Positions 1 through 10,890 of a stretch of DNA of 51,561 nucleotides are shown here, piece after piece. The stretch is taken from the NCBI GenBank assembly GCA_015501585.1, contig JADNRY010000417.1, positions 1 to 51,561 of the forward strand, given 5' to 3'. Source of the DNA: Rhodocollybia butyracea. Lineage: Eukaryota > Basidiomycota > Agaricomycetes > Agaricales > Omphalotaceae. Under the pieces are notes generated by a model that had not been told where the DNA came from, did no database searches, and saw nothing but the letters and a program-made list of their open reading frames with translations. Position 1 is the stretch's first letter. Each line of letters starts with the position of its first letter. A program made the position numbers and the translations under genes.

Positions 1-1671
1 ATGTTAACCCAATGAGACGTTAGTACATCGTAGTGAAATCGTAGTACTTATACGTAGTAGTACCGTGACAATGGTACACACTGACATTGTAATGAGCACA
101 CAGGTATCGTGCCCCAGCCTCAGGCATAGTATCTTAGTCATGGCAGCCCTCAGTTATTCAGAGCTCCAGTAGCAAGATAGCGGAACTTTACATGAAGTTG
201 GACAACAGCCTTGACAGCGCCTGAAGTCCAATGCGGAACAGCTAAGTCCATTGAAACTCCGACGGCTGTATAGTACCACATGATCGTTTCATGATTTGAC
301 GCCAGCGCCGTTTTCAATTTTAAAAACTCGAACCATCTCTAATCTTTCTTTTCCTCGGATGTTAAAATTTTATCCTCGCTCTTGTTGCTACTTGCGGCCT
401 ACGGTTAGTCCTCCAGCTTAGGCTGCTGCGTTTTTTAATTGCTTATCGAGAATTTGCCTTCTTTAAGTGATTTTCTGAGAGGTGCACTGGGACTTGATCC
501 TCGGTGTTATTGTGGTGCGTGTCTCTTTTTCTTTAGCCAATTAGTACTTACTATTGTTTTTTCTGGTCCTCGTTGTTTCGTACTGCTACCAACCATACAG
601 CTATACATTTCAAAGTTTGGAAAAGCGTTAACGCCAGCCCCACCTCCTCCCATAAATCTAAGCAAGTCAATTCCCAGCCAGACTCGAATATGTACTGACT
701 ATTCACAGAGTGTTGAGTACTTGCGCAGGCATCTTTCCTTTGCAGGCCGCCTCCATTTTCATGTCCACAGGCTCTCAGACCATTTTTTGATGTTCGCCAG
801 GCTTCGAGTTTAAGGTTTATCACTTCATACCAGTTCGACGATATTTAGTAACTTGATGTTTTTGTACATAGCAACAATTCTCTGGGGCTTACAAGGTCAG
901 TCTTTTTCCCATTTGTGATATCTTTTTACTGATGCGCCGATTGGTATCTAGTGATGTTTTGCTTTCTGCCCAACGCGACGCCGCTTGTCTTGCGTGGTCA
1001 TTAGCAGTAGTAACTTTTTTAGCCTATATTGTACTATGTATACGTAGTTGTAATATATTGAAGTAATAACAACGTTTTTGCGAGTTTTTCAGCCGTGTAA
1101 TGAGCAACTGAGCTAAAAACTGGGTGTATAACCGTGTATTAATGTGTATAATGGGGATGTATAATCTGGTATTACTGGGTATAAAGCAAGGTATAATCAG
1201 ATGAGAATCGAGAGCATAAACATCTATAATCATGTATAATCGGGTATTTGAAAGGCTGTCGTTTTGTATTGACAGACACTTTGAAAAGGTCACACGAAGT
1301 TGACAGAACCACGGTTTATTCTCCGGCGAGAAGATGTCTACGAGCAGCAGAGAAACTAAGAAGATAAACTAAACAGGAATGTGAATGACGATCATGGTGG
1401 GGGTACTCTACCGAAGAAGGAGAACGAAACGTAGATATAAAAGGACGGTGGCAGTGTAAGTATACGCCATACTTACAGTATTTCTATTATGCACTCGGGG
1501 GTCTATACATACCTGATTATACCTCCCGAAATTTGTATAAAGAGGCGTGATTGGCATGTATTGATGCCAATTATACCGGATCACAATCGTGGAGAAATGC
1601 TGATGATAGCAAGTGAATTCTGAACTAATGACTGCCTAATAAGTGTGATTCGAAGGCATTCATTGAAATCT
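1..1671. other. Region without a recognisable gene
   Basis: No open reading frame here has a motif I recognise; the longest (439-813 plus, 551-823 minus) overlap on opposite strands and look accidental. Between about 1120 and 1260 the heptamer GTATAAT and close variants recur irregularly, and 1500-1575 has related GTATAA/TTATAC words. A perfect stem-loop lies at 1550-1571 (arms ATTGGCAT and ATGCCAAT, 6-nt loop). This may be a decayed small transposon, but no target duplication was found. Confidence 0.4.
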
Positions 1672-2016
1672 CTAATAGTTGATAAGATTTAAGCAAAACT
1701 CCATGTGTTCCAAGGGTATACGGCCATGGTTCTCTATGCTCCGTCCAATGTAATGTTCCCTACGTAAACAGGGTTTTCTAAGTGCCGGGTGAACGATTGG
1801 GGACTCTGAACAGGGGTCACACCAGCATATTTTGTTATACAGCCGGCTCACTATAGGCTCTTCAATGGTGCCTTTGGGATTAAGGGAAGACAATGATCGA
1901 TTTTGTCGCAGTCGTTCTCTGGGTGTCTTTTGAACTTGAATACAGTCACTATTGTGGAAATGACTGTTGACACAATGTGCACTCCGAGGCAGCCACTGGG
2001 CCTTTGAAACTGTAAA

Positions 2017-3246
2017 TTAAACAATGAGCCTATGATGATTTTGCTCAAAGTTCTCAAAGATCCCACCAGATGATTGGCAGGCCTTGTCCTGAGGTATTAG
2101 CTCCCAATCATCTCCAGTATCTTTGTGGACATACAGAAAAGGTGAGCTGGTAAGCAAGCCATATTTTTCACGGTCACTCTCAGGCACTCACCATCAGATA
2201 CTGCATCAACAATTTCAAATTCATCATTTGAAACCACGTTTTTTGGAGCCTCCAAAAGAGGATAGCCTCGTTTGCGTGAGTAATTCACCTCAGAGAAACC
2301 CTTCAATCTTAAATATTGAGATACCGCCATGTGTTCTTCTGTCGACCACTGCTTCCCTCCAGAAACCGAGGCTTTAAATAAGGGAAGACCCAAAAGGGTC
2401 TGGGTTGTGGGGGACATTGGCTGTGCTCCATTTTCATCCAAGGACCAGAAATAAGGCTGAACATTAAATGAAAAATATGGAATGGATCCAATTTCTGTAA
2501 TCTCCACATGCAGAGGCAATGAAAAGATATATGTTCCGATTACAAGAGATAGGCGTAATAGCTGGTCCAGTTTTTCTAGTCAGTACCAAGTTTTATCCTA
2601 GAGGTGAATAAAACTCGATTGATTTGAGCTCCTGATGCTTGACAGAATAGTAAAACTTATCAAATCACCATGTTGCTGCTCTATATTGTCCAAAATGCAC
2701 TCTGCTTGTACCAACCATGCAGTCTGAATATCAGTGGCTGATAACTGTGTCTCCATTTCGATACAAAAAGGGTCTAGAATCTCGTCATTGTGAGATGGTT
2801 TCAGTGAAGCATATGATATTCTGCGGGTTTATGTTAATGGTCAATGTGATAAAGTAAAGTGGCTACCATACCTACTAGCCCAACCTGATGAATGTAGGTC
2901 TAGAGCTTTATCAAACAAGTCACTCCACCTCCCAGCCGAGTAAGGTACATTAAAAGTGGAGGGTATTTGGGCGATGATCCTTCCTGGTTTTGGTGGCCAA
3001 GACTGGGAAAAAAATTGTGATATAATGAAAACAAGACGAATGACTGCGCTTACATCTTCACATAAGGTCATAACAGACCCGAACGTGAATAAATGACCAG
3101 AACCATCTTCACACAATAGCTGCACCAAACTCTCATTCCCAAGTAGCGAGGCCACAAATGAAACAACAGAATCAAAATGGTCTTCAATGTGCTTTATGAT
3201 ATCATGGTCTGATGTGTAGAGTGAAAAACCAAGTTGAGGAATGTTT
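2017..3246 (-). CDS. Hypothetical spliced gene, partial at the 5' end
   Basis: Five exon-like blocks join with fungal-type GT-AG introns on the minus strand: 3246-3054, 3002-2872, 2820 to about 2650, 2494-2192 and 2120-2017. Splicing 3054/3002 (51-nt intron) and 2872/2820 (51-nt intron) keeps one frame. Splicing 2192/2120 joins ..VSD to DTGDDWELIPQDK, and the frame stops at TAA 2017-2019. The junction between the third and fourth blocks is uncertain: the third frame runs into a stop unless it is spliced early. No start codon is seen; the first block begins at a splice acceptor, and just upstream is the terminal motif of a hAT-N2 MITE (3258-3278). I do not recognise the family; WPPKPGRIIAQIPSTF and GGKQWSTEEHMAVSQYL are useful search seeds. 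It could be a functional gene with an unseen first exon or a truncated copy. Confidence 0.5.
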
Positions 3247-3890
3247 CTGTGTGAAAATTGGACTCGTGTCCATCTTTATTGTAGACAGCTCAAGGAGATT
3301 GAGCGCTAATTTTAGTACCCAATTGCCGTGAGCTGTCTACAATTCAAAGGCTAACTGTCAGTACATTTTTACTTCATACCATAGTATGAAATTAGTATAA
3401 TAAGTAAAGTATGGGCTTTAGATAGCACTATATACTATACAACCAATGTAGGGTTTGAAGGTCCAATTCAATGGACTGCAAAAAACTGATGAATTGCACT
3501 GAACTGAACCGCAAAAATGCATGTGCAGTTTAAATCAGTTTAAACCGGTCTGCACCAGTTTAAATCTGCACTGATTTAAACTGCATGAACCAGGATGAAT
3601 TGGACCAGTGGACCAGTGCAATCAGTGCAGGTCCATGGTTCATACAGATTTAGGTTTTTTATGGACCGGTCCAATTCATGATTCATTGAATTTTTGGTAA
3701 ATAAACTGAATTGGATTGGACCTTCAAACCCTAAACCAATGTATGCAATTAAATAATGGTAAATACTTGTGAACATAGCTGTAAGTACTTGTTTATTAGA
3801 CAGATCCACAAGTACTTGTGAGACTTGCAGGTAAAACTTGTGAGTCAGTGACCTGTTTCCCATGAGTCAGCCATGGGTCACAAGTCAAGC
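3247..3890. repeat. Degraded hAT-N2 MITE fragments
   Basis: Two hallmarks of the hAT-N2 family are present. The first is the terminal motif GACTCGTGTCCATCTTTA (3261-3278). The second is the internal palindrome at 3278-3343, whose halves ATTGTAGACAGCTC and GAGCTGTCTACAAT are exact complements. Downstream, 3742-3890 has the GTACTTGTG and GGGTCACAAGTCAAGCCTT words seen in the 12.6, 13.5 and 25.8 kb copies. The segment is interrupted by the hAT-N1 MITE at 3449-3733. No target duplication for the outer fragment was found. Confidence 0.5.
3449..3733. mobile_element. hAT-N1 MITE copy A (short form)
   Basis: Terminal inverted repeats read TAGGGTTTGAAGGTCC at the left and the exact complement at the right. 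The element is flanked by a perfect 8-bp direct repeat AACCAATG (3441-3448 and 3734-3741). An 8-bp target duplication with TAG-type ends is the signature of the hAT superfamily. At 285 bp it is a shortened form of the roughly 720-bp copies at 24.0, 26.1 and 29.0 kb. It has no coding capacity, so it must have been moved by a transposase made elsewhere. Confidence 0.9.
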
Positions 3891-4532
3891 CTTAGGGGCT
3901 GTAAGGATCTAGGCGGAATCCTTCGAGCACGGGTTACAAACCTGGAAACCAAAGTGTGGATACACTCTGTACTGCCGTCGTTCAGCCGAACTGGGAAAGT
4001 TGGTTTGAAGTGAAAGGATGTGAGTGTAGAACGGTTCCGAAGTGCCTATGGGATGTAAGACTCATGTCGGGATTGTTCAAGGGACTAATGTAAGGACAGC
4101 AGGTCTGTACAGGCGATAGAATGAACTCGGCGAGTAAGCCTAAGAGTAGATGAGTTTCTGACTCAAAGGGTAGGACCCACTGAGTGCAAGCGGCTTTGAT
4201 AGCAATATGAGCAGAAGCGGAAGGTCAAGCGGTAGCTGACCTGATGTGGCGCAAACAGAGCGGAACCAAATAGATGATAGTAAATTGCAGAGGTTGTGAA
4301 AACAATGGAGTGAAGAAACAGAGTTAAAGAAACAGATAAAGCGAGAAACCAGAACACACAAGAGCACACAAGTCAAGGGGTTAAGCAATATTTCCAATCT
4401 ACTGTACTTGACATGGTACAGAACTATATAAAGGGTACTCGAGGACCGGAGTAGCAATAAGTAATAATCCAAGAGTAGAAAAGACAAGAATAGCCAAAAG
4501 AAGTACAAGGGATGAAAAGGCAATGATGGATA
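3891..4532. other. Region without a recognisable gene
   Basis: I find no coding motif, structural RNA or clear repeat here. The minus-strand frame at 4140-4571 is low-complexity, leucine/serine-rich and lacks any family motif, so it was not called. Confidence 0.35.
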
Positions 4533-4534
4533 TA

Positions 4535-4790
4535 CTGTACTCATATGTATGGAGGCAATGGTCACGGTCACGGAGGCCTTGTTGCGTTGCCAGAATCCCG
4601 TGATGTCACGGTAAATTTCGGGCTGGTTGCTAGTTCAGGACCGTGACATGTAAAGAATCTATGGAACTTTCCCAAAAATCTCAGGTTTTGGTTGCCATTT
4701 TTTGCCCATGTCACGGTCAAAACTGGGCTTGTTGCTACATCAGCACCGTGACGGGTCACGTGACAGTTGCCTCCATACATATGAGTACAG
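4535..4790. mobile_element. Tc1/mariner-type MITE with TA target site
   Basis: This 256-bp element has perfect 24-bp terminal inverted repeats beginning CTGTACTCATATG and is flanked on both sides by TA (4533-4534, 4791-4792). Beyond the perfect part the repeats continue imperfectly with GGTCACGG-type words. TA flanks with inverted termini fit a Tc1/mariner non-autonomous element. There is no coding capacity and no second copy in the window. Confidence 0.75.
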
Positions 4791-4792
4791 TA

Positions 4793-6036
4793 AGCGGAAG
4801 CGGCGGGATGGGCATAAAGCATATGTACGATTGTAAGAATGATTGGGAATGGATTGGCGGGTTCATAGAAAGTGTCCAGTGAAGGAAAAAGTAAGACGGA
4901 AGCAAAGCGGAAGTGTATCGGAACCGGAAATGCGGCGGGAGCGGGTTATGTAACTGTAAGTGGGAAGCATTGGCAGTCCGTATATGCCTAGGGCATGACA
5001 GGGGCTGCAAGTACTTGCGCTCCAGATCCCAAGTATACTTGGCCCGGACTTATGGACATCTTTAGGATGCATGTTGGGCCATTTGTTATGCTTTGGGCAC
5101 ACATTATGCGTTATGTGAACTTATGGTCGTAATGATACAGTATACACTGTTTATCCATTGAATGCTCATTGGAAAGAATTTCCAGACACAGAAGGTGCTC
5201 ACTCGCAAGAAAAGGAGCTTACAAAGGAAATTCAAAAGATATTAGTGGTGATTTTTGATTCGAAACATGTAGAATAATTTTGTACACTTCATTCTTCTAA
5301 TCCAGGATTCAATATTCAATTATTAATATATAATAACCTCTATTTCAGCTGGTCTAACTTCCCGGACCAACAAGATATATGCCCAACAATGTCATATGAT
5401 TTTTGTCACTTTGTAAAATGCCGGGACATCATGGAAAATCCCAGCATAACTCTACTCATGATGGGGTGGGTCACTACAATTGTCTGATCAACGAGGCGCC
5501 GTTTCGTTTATAAGGGCACGTTAGGTGGACACGGGAGTCACCCTGTAGCAGTGGCGACTCCCTGAAATTGCATTGTGTAGTGAACAGGGTACAGAGTCAT
5601 ACATGAATGTAGATGAACAGAAGTACTTGATAAGGGCACGTGGAGGGACGGTAGCAAAAATTTATATTAACTAAACAGCTGAGAAGCGCATGGATAAGTT
5701 AGACAAGAATATATTGAGTTGACCTCTGGACTTGTTCCTGGGATATCTTGTTATGTATTTTAGCCAGAGAGTAATAAAACAGGCAAAACATGACAATGTA
5801 TCCCATCCATCACACTCAACATTCACAAAACACCTTGCGCATCACTTAGAAATAGCCCTCGCAGCCTCGCAAGGCGAAAGTAGGGGTTTGGACCTGAGAA
5901 TCAAGCTCTCGCCAGCTGAAACCGCGCGTGTCCGAGCTCTTCTCAGCGCCATTTCTAAACAAATATCTGGAGATAGTACTCCTACCACAGAAAACCCAAA
6001 AACCAACAAATCATCCCAACCTCACGGACTGTATAA
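4793..6036. other. Region without a convincing gene
   Basis: A hAT-N2-like terminus (GGACTTATGGACATCTTTAG, about 5046-5065) marks another MITE fragment. The plus frame 5732-6091 encodes 119 residues with a short helical-looking stretch (KLSPAETARVRALLSAI) but no recognisable domain, and it runs into the satellite at 6038, so I do not call it a gene. Nothing else is recognised. Confidence 0.35.
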
Positions 6037-6037
6037 T

Positions 6038-6190
6038 TCCAAGTCTTACACCCAAGTCTCAAGTCTTACGTCAAGTCTCAAGTCTAAGTAAATTACAAGT
6101 CTTATTCAAGTCTCAAATGAATCAACTCAAGTCTGACTCAAGTCTCGAAAATGGTCAAGTCTGACTCAAGTCGCAAAACGCAAGTCTTGT
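6038..6190. repeat. CAAGTCT minisatellite
   Basis: About a dozen degenerate copies of (T)CAAGTCT occur within 150 bp, spaced 7 to 20 bp apart (CAAGTCTCAAGTCTTAC and similar). It is a simple tandem tract with no coding role visible. Confidence 0.75.
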
Positions 6191-6777
6191 GCAAACGAGT
6201 GCACCCCCTCAATGTTTGCCAAAACCGTTATCATTGGTTGCCGATGACAACGGGAATAGTCCATTCATTTACCGTTGTGCGCTATATTTGAATTCAATGT
6301 GAGCTAATCAATGCCATCAATTAGCTACCCATTGTGTCCAATGGATTGCCCAAGTCGATACTCAACGGTTTCAAGTCCCGACCTTCTGTAATACATAATA
6401 GACTAATGTTATGCTGTTCCATCTTCATGAGAAGAAGGATGCATGTTTGTTCTTTATTGTTGCATGAGGCGCATGTTCCGTAATAAAATGCTGTGATGCG
6501 CCTCCAGTCGGACTTCGAAATTCGAGACTTGTGGTGTAGGGTCACCTCTCCGAAACAGAATGATCACTATCAATTGGTATAAGGGCTCGACTAGTGTTCT
6601 GGATGAAATCCCCGTTCCTATCCTTGACTATCTTTCTGTTATCAAGTCTTTCAGCATGCAGCACGTTGTGAGTTTCCTCAATTTGTTGAACAATTGTAGC
6701 GTTAATTTCTTACTGTATTGCTGGCTAGAAATGGGTTGGCAAGAAGTGTGCCCGTAAAATTCGAGACTTTCTTTCAG
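6191..6777. other. Region without a recognisable gene
   Basis: No motif-bearing frame was found. The short plus frame 6560-6757 could be upstream exon sequence of the remnant at 6778-7029, but no splice pair could be justified. Confidence 0.3.
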
Positions 6778-7029
6778 GTTATATATCTGATAATGACCCG
6801 GACAAACCACCGGCGCCAAATATCCCAAGCACAGCTGTTGCTCAACCAGGTGCCAAGTTTCTTCCTGTCTTTGATGCATATGGTATGTGTAATCTGTAAT
6901 GTACATGGTGATTGTGCTTTGAATTTTGCAGGCAATATCATTGGGTCTCAGCTGATTTCTGCAACTACTCAACCCATAAATACTGGCATAACTCAACAAC
7001 CAGGCTCAACTGTAAAGCCTCAGCACTGA
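6778..7029 (+). pseudogene. Two-exon gene remnant, proline/glutamine-rich
   Basis: An acceptor-like TTTCAG precedes an open block at 6778-6882 (YISDNDPDKPPAPNIPSTAV). A 49-nt GT-AG intron follows (6883-6931), then a second block (6932-7029) that stays in frame and ends at TGA. Composition is rich in Pro, Gln, Ser and Thr. Open sequence resumes just after the stop (MSWPAKPTSFVPVQPQP), so the stop may be a mutation. No domain is recognised. This could be a fragment of a host gene carried into the repeats. Confidence 0.35.
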
Positions 7030-7235
7030 ACTGATGTTCCTATTGCAGATATGTCATGGCCAGCCAAACCTACTTCATTTGTCCCAGTGCAACCTCAACC
7101 TCATTCTGAGACTCATTTTGATGAAGGGGTGATTGTAACAGTTCAGTCACCCACATATTTGGTCTTATTAGTCTACACTTTTGTTACATTGACCTTACTA
7201 AAAAGACCCAAAAACCTAGGCAAAACCCGGGCAGC

Positions 7236-7852
7236 TAGGTCATGACCTTGGGATTTAGGTCATGAACTTGGAACTAGGTCATGACCTAGGTCAGGTTGGT
7301 CTTTTCCTGGGGTTGGTAGGTCATGGCCTGGGGTGAGATAGGATATGGCCTGGGTGGGGCAGGGCATGGTCTAGGTGAGGGAGGGCATGGTCTAGGTGAG
7401 GGAGGGTATGGTCTAGGAGGAGGAGGGTATAGTCTGGGAGGAGAAGGGTATGGTCTAGGAGGGGGAGATATAGTCTAAGAGGTGTAGGGTGAGAGTGGAG
7501 GATGGTGAGATAGAGAATATAAACAAGAATGAAATATCATAGAATAATGACTTGAAATTTTTAGAAACATATTGGGATTTTTTACATATCTGTAGATTAT
7601 GACAAGATTAAGCTAAGTCACAGTGCCCTGTTCTGGGTGGTCAGGGAAGCATGGGACTTACCTGACCTAGCTGATTCAGGTCATGACCTACTTTTTAGGT
7701 CATGACCTACCTGGTCTAGGTTGGGTGAACTAGGTCATGACCTGGGTGAACTAGGTCATGACCTACCTAACCTACCTAACCTAGGTTATGACCTGCCTAG
7801 CCTAGGTCATGACCTACCTGGCCTAGGTCATGACCAAGGCCAATTTAAAAAT
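7236..7852. repeat. Palindromic AGGTCATGACCT repeat tract
   Basis: The perfect 12-bp palindrome AGGTCATGACCT, usually extended to CTAGGTCATGACCTAG, recurs in two clusters (about 7236-7295 and 7678-7852). The intervening stretch is rich in GGGAGGGTATGGTCTAGG. The symmetric arrangement suggests a fold-back type element. A short CCTAGG-rich segment inside the copia element at 31.6-31.8 kb looks related. Confidence 0.65.
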
Positions 7853-7872
7853 TACTAAATTAGGAAATTTTT

Positions 7873-8345
7873 GCAGTGGATGAGGTCAAAGCTATTTTTA
7901 CATTTGGAAATTTTTATAAATTACTATATTAGGCAATTTTATTTCAATAGACTTTTATTTCTTAATTAGGCAATTTCAAAACTTTTGCAGTGGATGAGGC
8001 CAAAGCTGTTTCCATTGCCTAATTGAGAAGTGACAAATTTGCAGTGGATGAGGTCAAAGCTGATTTCATTACTTATTTGAAAAATGACAAATCTTTTGCA
8101 GTGGATGAGGTCAAAGCTGTTTTCACTACCTAATTAAGAAATGACAAAACTGAACACACAAACTATGTACACTCTTTCCCTGAGGACAATAGCTTGTGGT
8201 AAACATCCAGACCTTTTGTTTATACACAGAATGAATAGGTTGCTCACCTAAAATGAAGCCAATCCTGTGGTGGGAAGGGGCTGGATTGCAAAATATTTTT
8301 TGGATAACCTTTGATTGTAGTGGATGAGGCCAAAGCTGTATGCCC
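7873..8345. repeat. Minisatellite, GCAGTGGATGAGG units
   Basis: Five copies of a unit starting GCAGTGGATGAGGTCAAAGC begin near 7873, 7987, 8041, 8098 and 8317 (the last GTAGTGG). The linkers are AT-rich and resemble CTAATTAAGAAATGACAAA. Spacing is irregular, 57 to 219 bp. Confidence 0.7.
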
Positions 8346-8397
8346 ATAAAAGGAAATCAATCAAAAAGCGTTGAGTCTAAAGATTGCTTGATATAAC

Positions 8398-9347
8398 ATG
8401 CAGATTGGCATGGATAAGGGTGATCCTTTTCATCCCCTGATACCCTGATATGTTGTCTACCCTTTCTGATTCTCAGATATATTTAGATGGCCACTGGGAG
8501 ATCAGTCTTTATTGATCTTTGAACTTTCTCATCAAAAACCCTCATTTTTTCGAAATCAGAGGATAAGTATCAGAGCATCCAGGCCAGGGTGGGCCACAGG
8601 CTTCTAGGACATTGTACCCTGGTATAATAGGTACATTTAGACGACTCAGGAGTAGCTTATACTATGCTGGGGAGTGGGTAATAATTGATATGTGTCTAAT
8701 TAGGCATAAATTTCGCTTTTTTGCCTGTTAAATCATTAATAGAGGCAGCTGTAGGCAAGGGATTGCAGAGAGACTCGAGGAATAGTGTACCAGGACTTGA
8801 TATAGCATTTCTATAGCAAAATATTCCAACTATCTGAGGTTCAACATGTGATGATAAGTTTGACACAAGTATCAGACACTTAAGAACCCAGGACTACTGG
8901 TCCATCAAGATAAGGGAAGGGGTTGTCAGGAAAAGGTTCTGATATCAAGTCCTGGTACACTATTCCTCGAGTCTCTCTGCAATCCCTTGCCTACAGCTGC
9001 CTCTATTAATGATTTAACAGGCAAAAAAGCGAAATTTATGCCTAATTAGACACATATCAATTATTACCCACTCCCCAGCATAGTATAAGCTACTCCTGAG
9101 TCGTCTAAATGTACCTATTATACCAGGGTACAATGTCCTAGAAGCCTGTGGCCCACCCTGGCCTGGATGCTCTGATACTTATCCTCTGATTTCGAAAAAA
9201 TGAGGGTTTTTGATGAGAAAGTTCAAAGATCAATAAAGACTGATCTCCCAGTGGCCATCTAAATATATCTGAGACTCAGAAAGGGTAGACAACATATCAG
9301 GGTATCAGGGGATGAAAAGGATCACCCTTATCCATGCCAATCTGCAT
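8398..9347. repeat. Large inverted repeat, 406-bp arms
   Basis: Left arm 8398-8803 and right arm 8942-9347 are reverse complements of equal length with no gaps seen and very few mismatches (one noted: the CTGATTCTC / CTGAGTCTC site). The loop is 138 bp. The right arm continues directly from the copia coding sequence: the reading frame runs ...RVGDAWEDADWHG into it. So one arm is original copia-adjacent sequence and the other an inverted copy. No direct repeat flanks the structure. Confidence 0.85.
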
Positions 9348-10890
9348 CTTCCCATGCATCTCCCACTCGAGAAAAGCCAGGTAGGCCATCTCCAGGCACC
9401 TCACCATTGTAAAGGATCTGCAAAAGATCCGGAATGGGTAAAGGCGTGCCAGGAGGGTGAGGACGTTCATCAAAAATGACGTCTCATGAAAGGAAAGTTT
9501 TTCGCTTCTTCGGATCCCACAGAAGGTAACCCTTGGTGTGCTCTTTGTAACCAAGAAAGATGCACTTATGAGTTTTAAAGTCAAGCTTTGTACGCTTCGA
9601 TTTGGGGATGTGAGCATAGGCGGGACAGCCAAAAGGTTTGAGTTCCTTGAGTGAAGGCTTTATGCCAGACCAAGCTTTGTGTGGAGTAGAATTAGGAAGC
9701 CGTGACGTAGGTGAGCGGTTAATGAGATAGACGGCAATAATGACAGCGAAGACCCAAAACCCAGCAATAAATTTAGCATCATGCATCATGCATCTGGCAT
9801 GCTCAACGATAGTGCGGTTGAAGCGTTCAGCAATGCCATTCTGCTGTGGGGTGTGAGGGACTGTGGTCTCATGGATAATACCAAGGTTACGGAGATAATC
9901 CTCAAACTGACCAGAGGTATACTCCCCACCGTTATCTGTACGAAAAACCTTGAGCTTAAGCCCAGTCTCGAGCTCTACCAAAGCCTTCCACTTGCAGAAG
10001 CATCGGTACGCCTCCGATTTGTGATGGAGGAAATAAACCCAGCAGTGGTAGGTGTTATCATCTATGAAGGTGATGAAATACCTATAGCCACCATTGATAG
10101 AGTTGGGTAATGGACCGCAAACATCGGAGTGAACTAAATCTAGTTTCCGACGGGCCCTTTTATTGGATGATGGGAACAGATATACATGCTGTTTACCGGC
10201 TGTACACGACTCGCAGAACTCTATTTGACCTCCCACTTCATCAATGCCCATTACCATGCCTTTTGCGATCAGACGTTTTATGTTGTCTTGACCGAGATGA
10301 CCTAGGCAGCGGTGAGCATGATTAATGTTGATATAGCGGGATGTGGTAGCGAGATTTGCGTACTCTTGGGATTTCAGCGGACGGGTGTGAAGAAGGTAAA
10401 GACCTCCTTTGGTCTTGCAACCAGACGCAATGCACCGGCCAGAGCTTTGAGCTTTGACAAAGCACTCCTCTCCATCAAAGAGAATGGTGTGTTTGCGCTT
10501 GTCAGTAAGCTGAGAGACAGAAATCAGAGTGGCCGCGAGATCCGGGACATGTAGCGTATTGGGTAGAAAACCAGTGATGATTCCATCCGGCGTATCCATG
10601 AGGTACTGAAGAGTACCCTTACCAACAGCGTAAATGGTAGATGCATCTCCAAGATGAATGGGGATGGGTTTGTCGAGTTTGGTGTACAAACTGTCTTCAA
10701 ACCAGTCACGACGTGGGCTTAGGTGGCGAGAGCACCCAGAGTCAATGTAACTCTCGTCGTTGCTTGTCTTGGCAAGGAAGGTGGCAACATCAGTGGAGAT
10801 AAAGACATGGACAGAATCAGAACTTGAATGACGGACAGAGGGAGATTCTGAGTAGGTGGAAGCAACTTTTGCACTGACCTCCTCATCCGA
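9348..10890 (-). pseudogene. Copia 1 protease-integrase (truncated pol)
   Basis: The protease signature DSGCSRHL lies just upstream of the long open frame 10689-9484. That frame carries a GAG-pre-integrase HHCC motif (H-R-C-L-G-H then CESC) and the integrase catalytic triad: HSDVCGP, RTDNGGEY and NGIAERFN. The frame is closed by TGA at 9486-9484 in the place of the arginine in the conserved copia motif SRDVIFDE, so the stop is best read as CGA changed to TGA. Coding similarity continues past it to about 9350. Reverse transcriptase and RNase H, which follow the integrase in copia elements, are absent. Plus-strand frames over this interval are shadows. Confidence 0.85.

Noticed and set aside
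439..823. 124-codon plus and 90-codon minus frames
   Set aside because: They overlap on opposite strands, have no domain, splice context or repeat membership.
7236..7852. AGGTCATGACCT equals the animal nuclear-receptor palindromic element
   Set aside because: Fungi lack that receptor family; the context is a repeat tract, so the match is coincidental.
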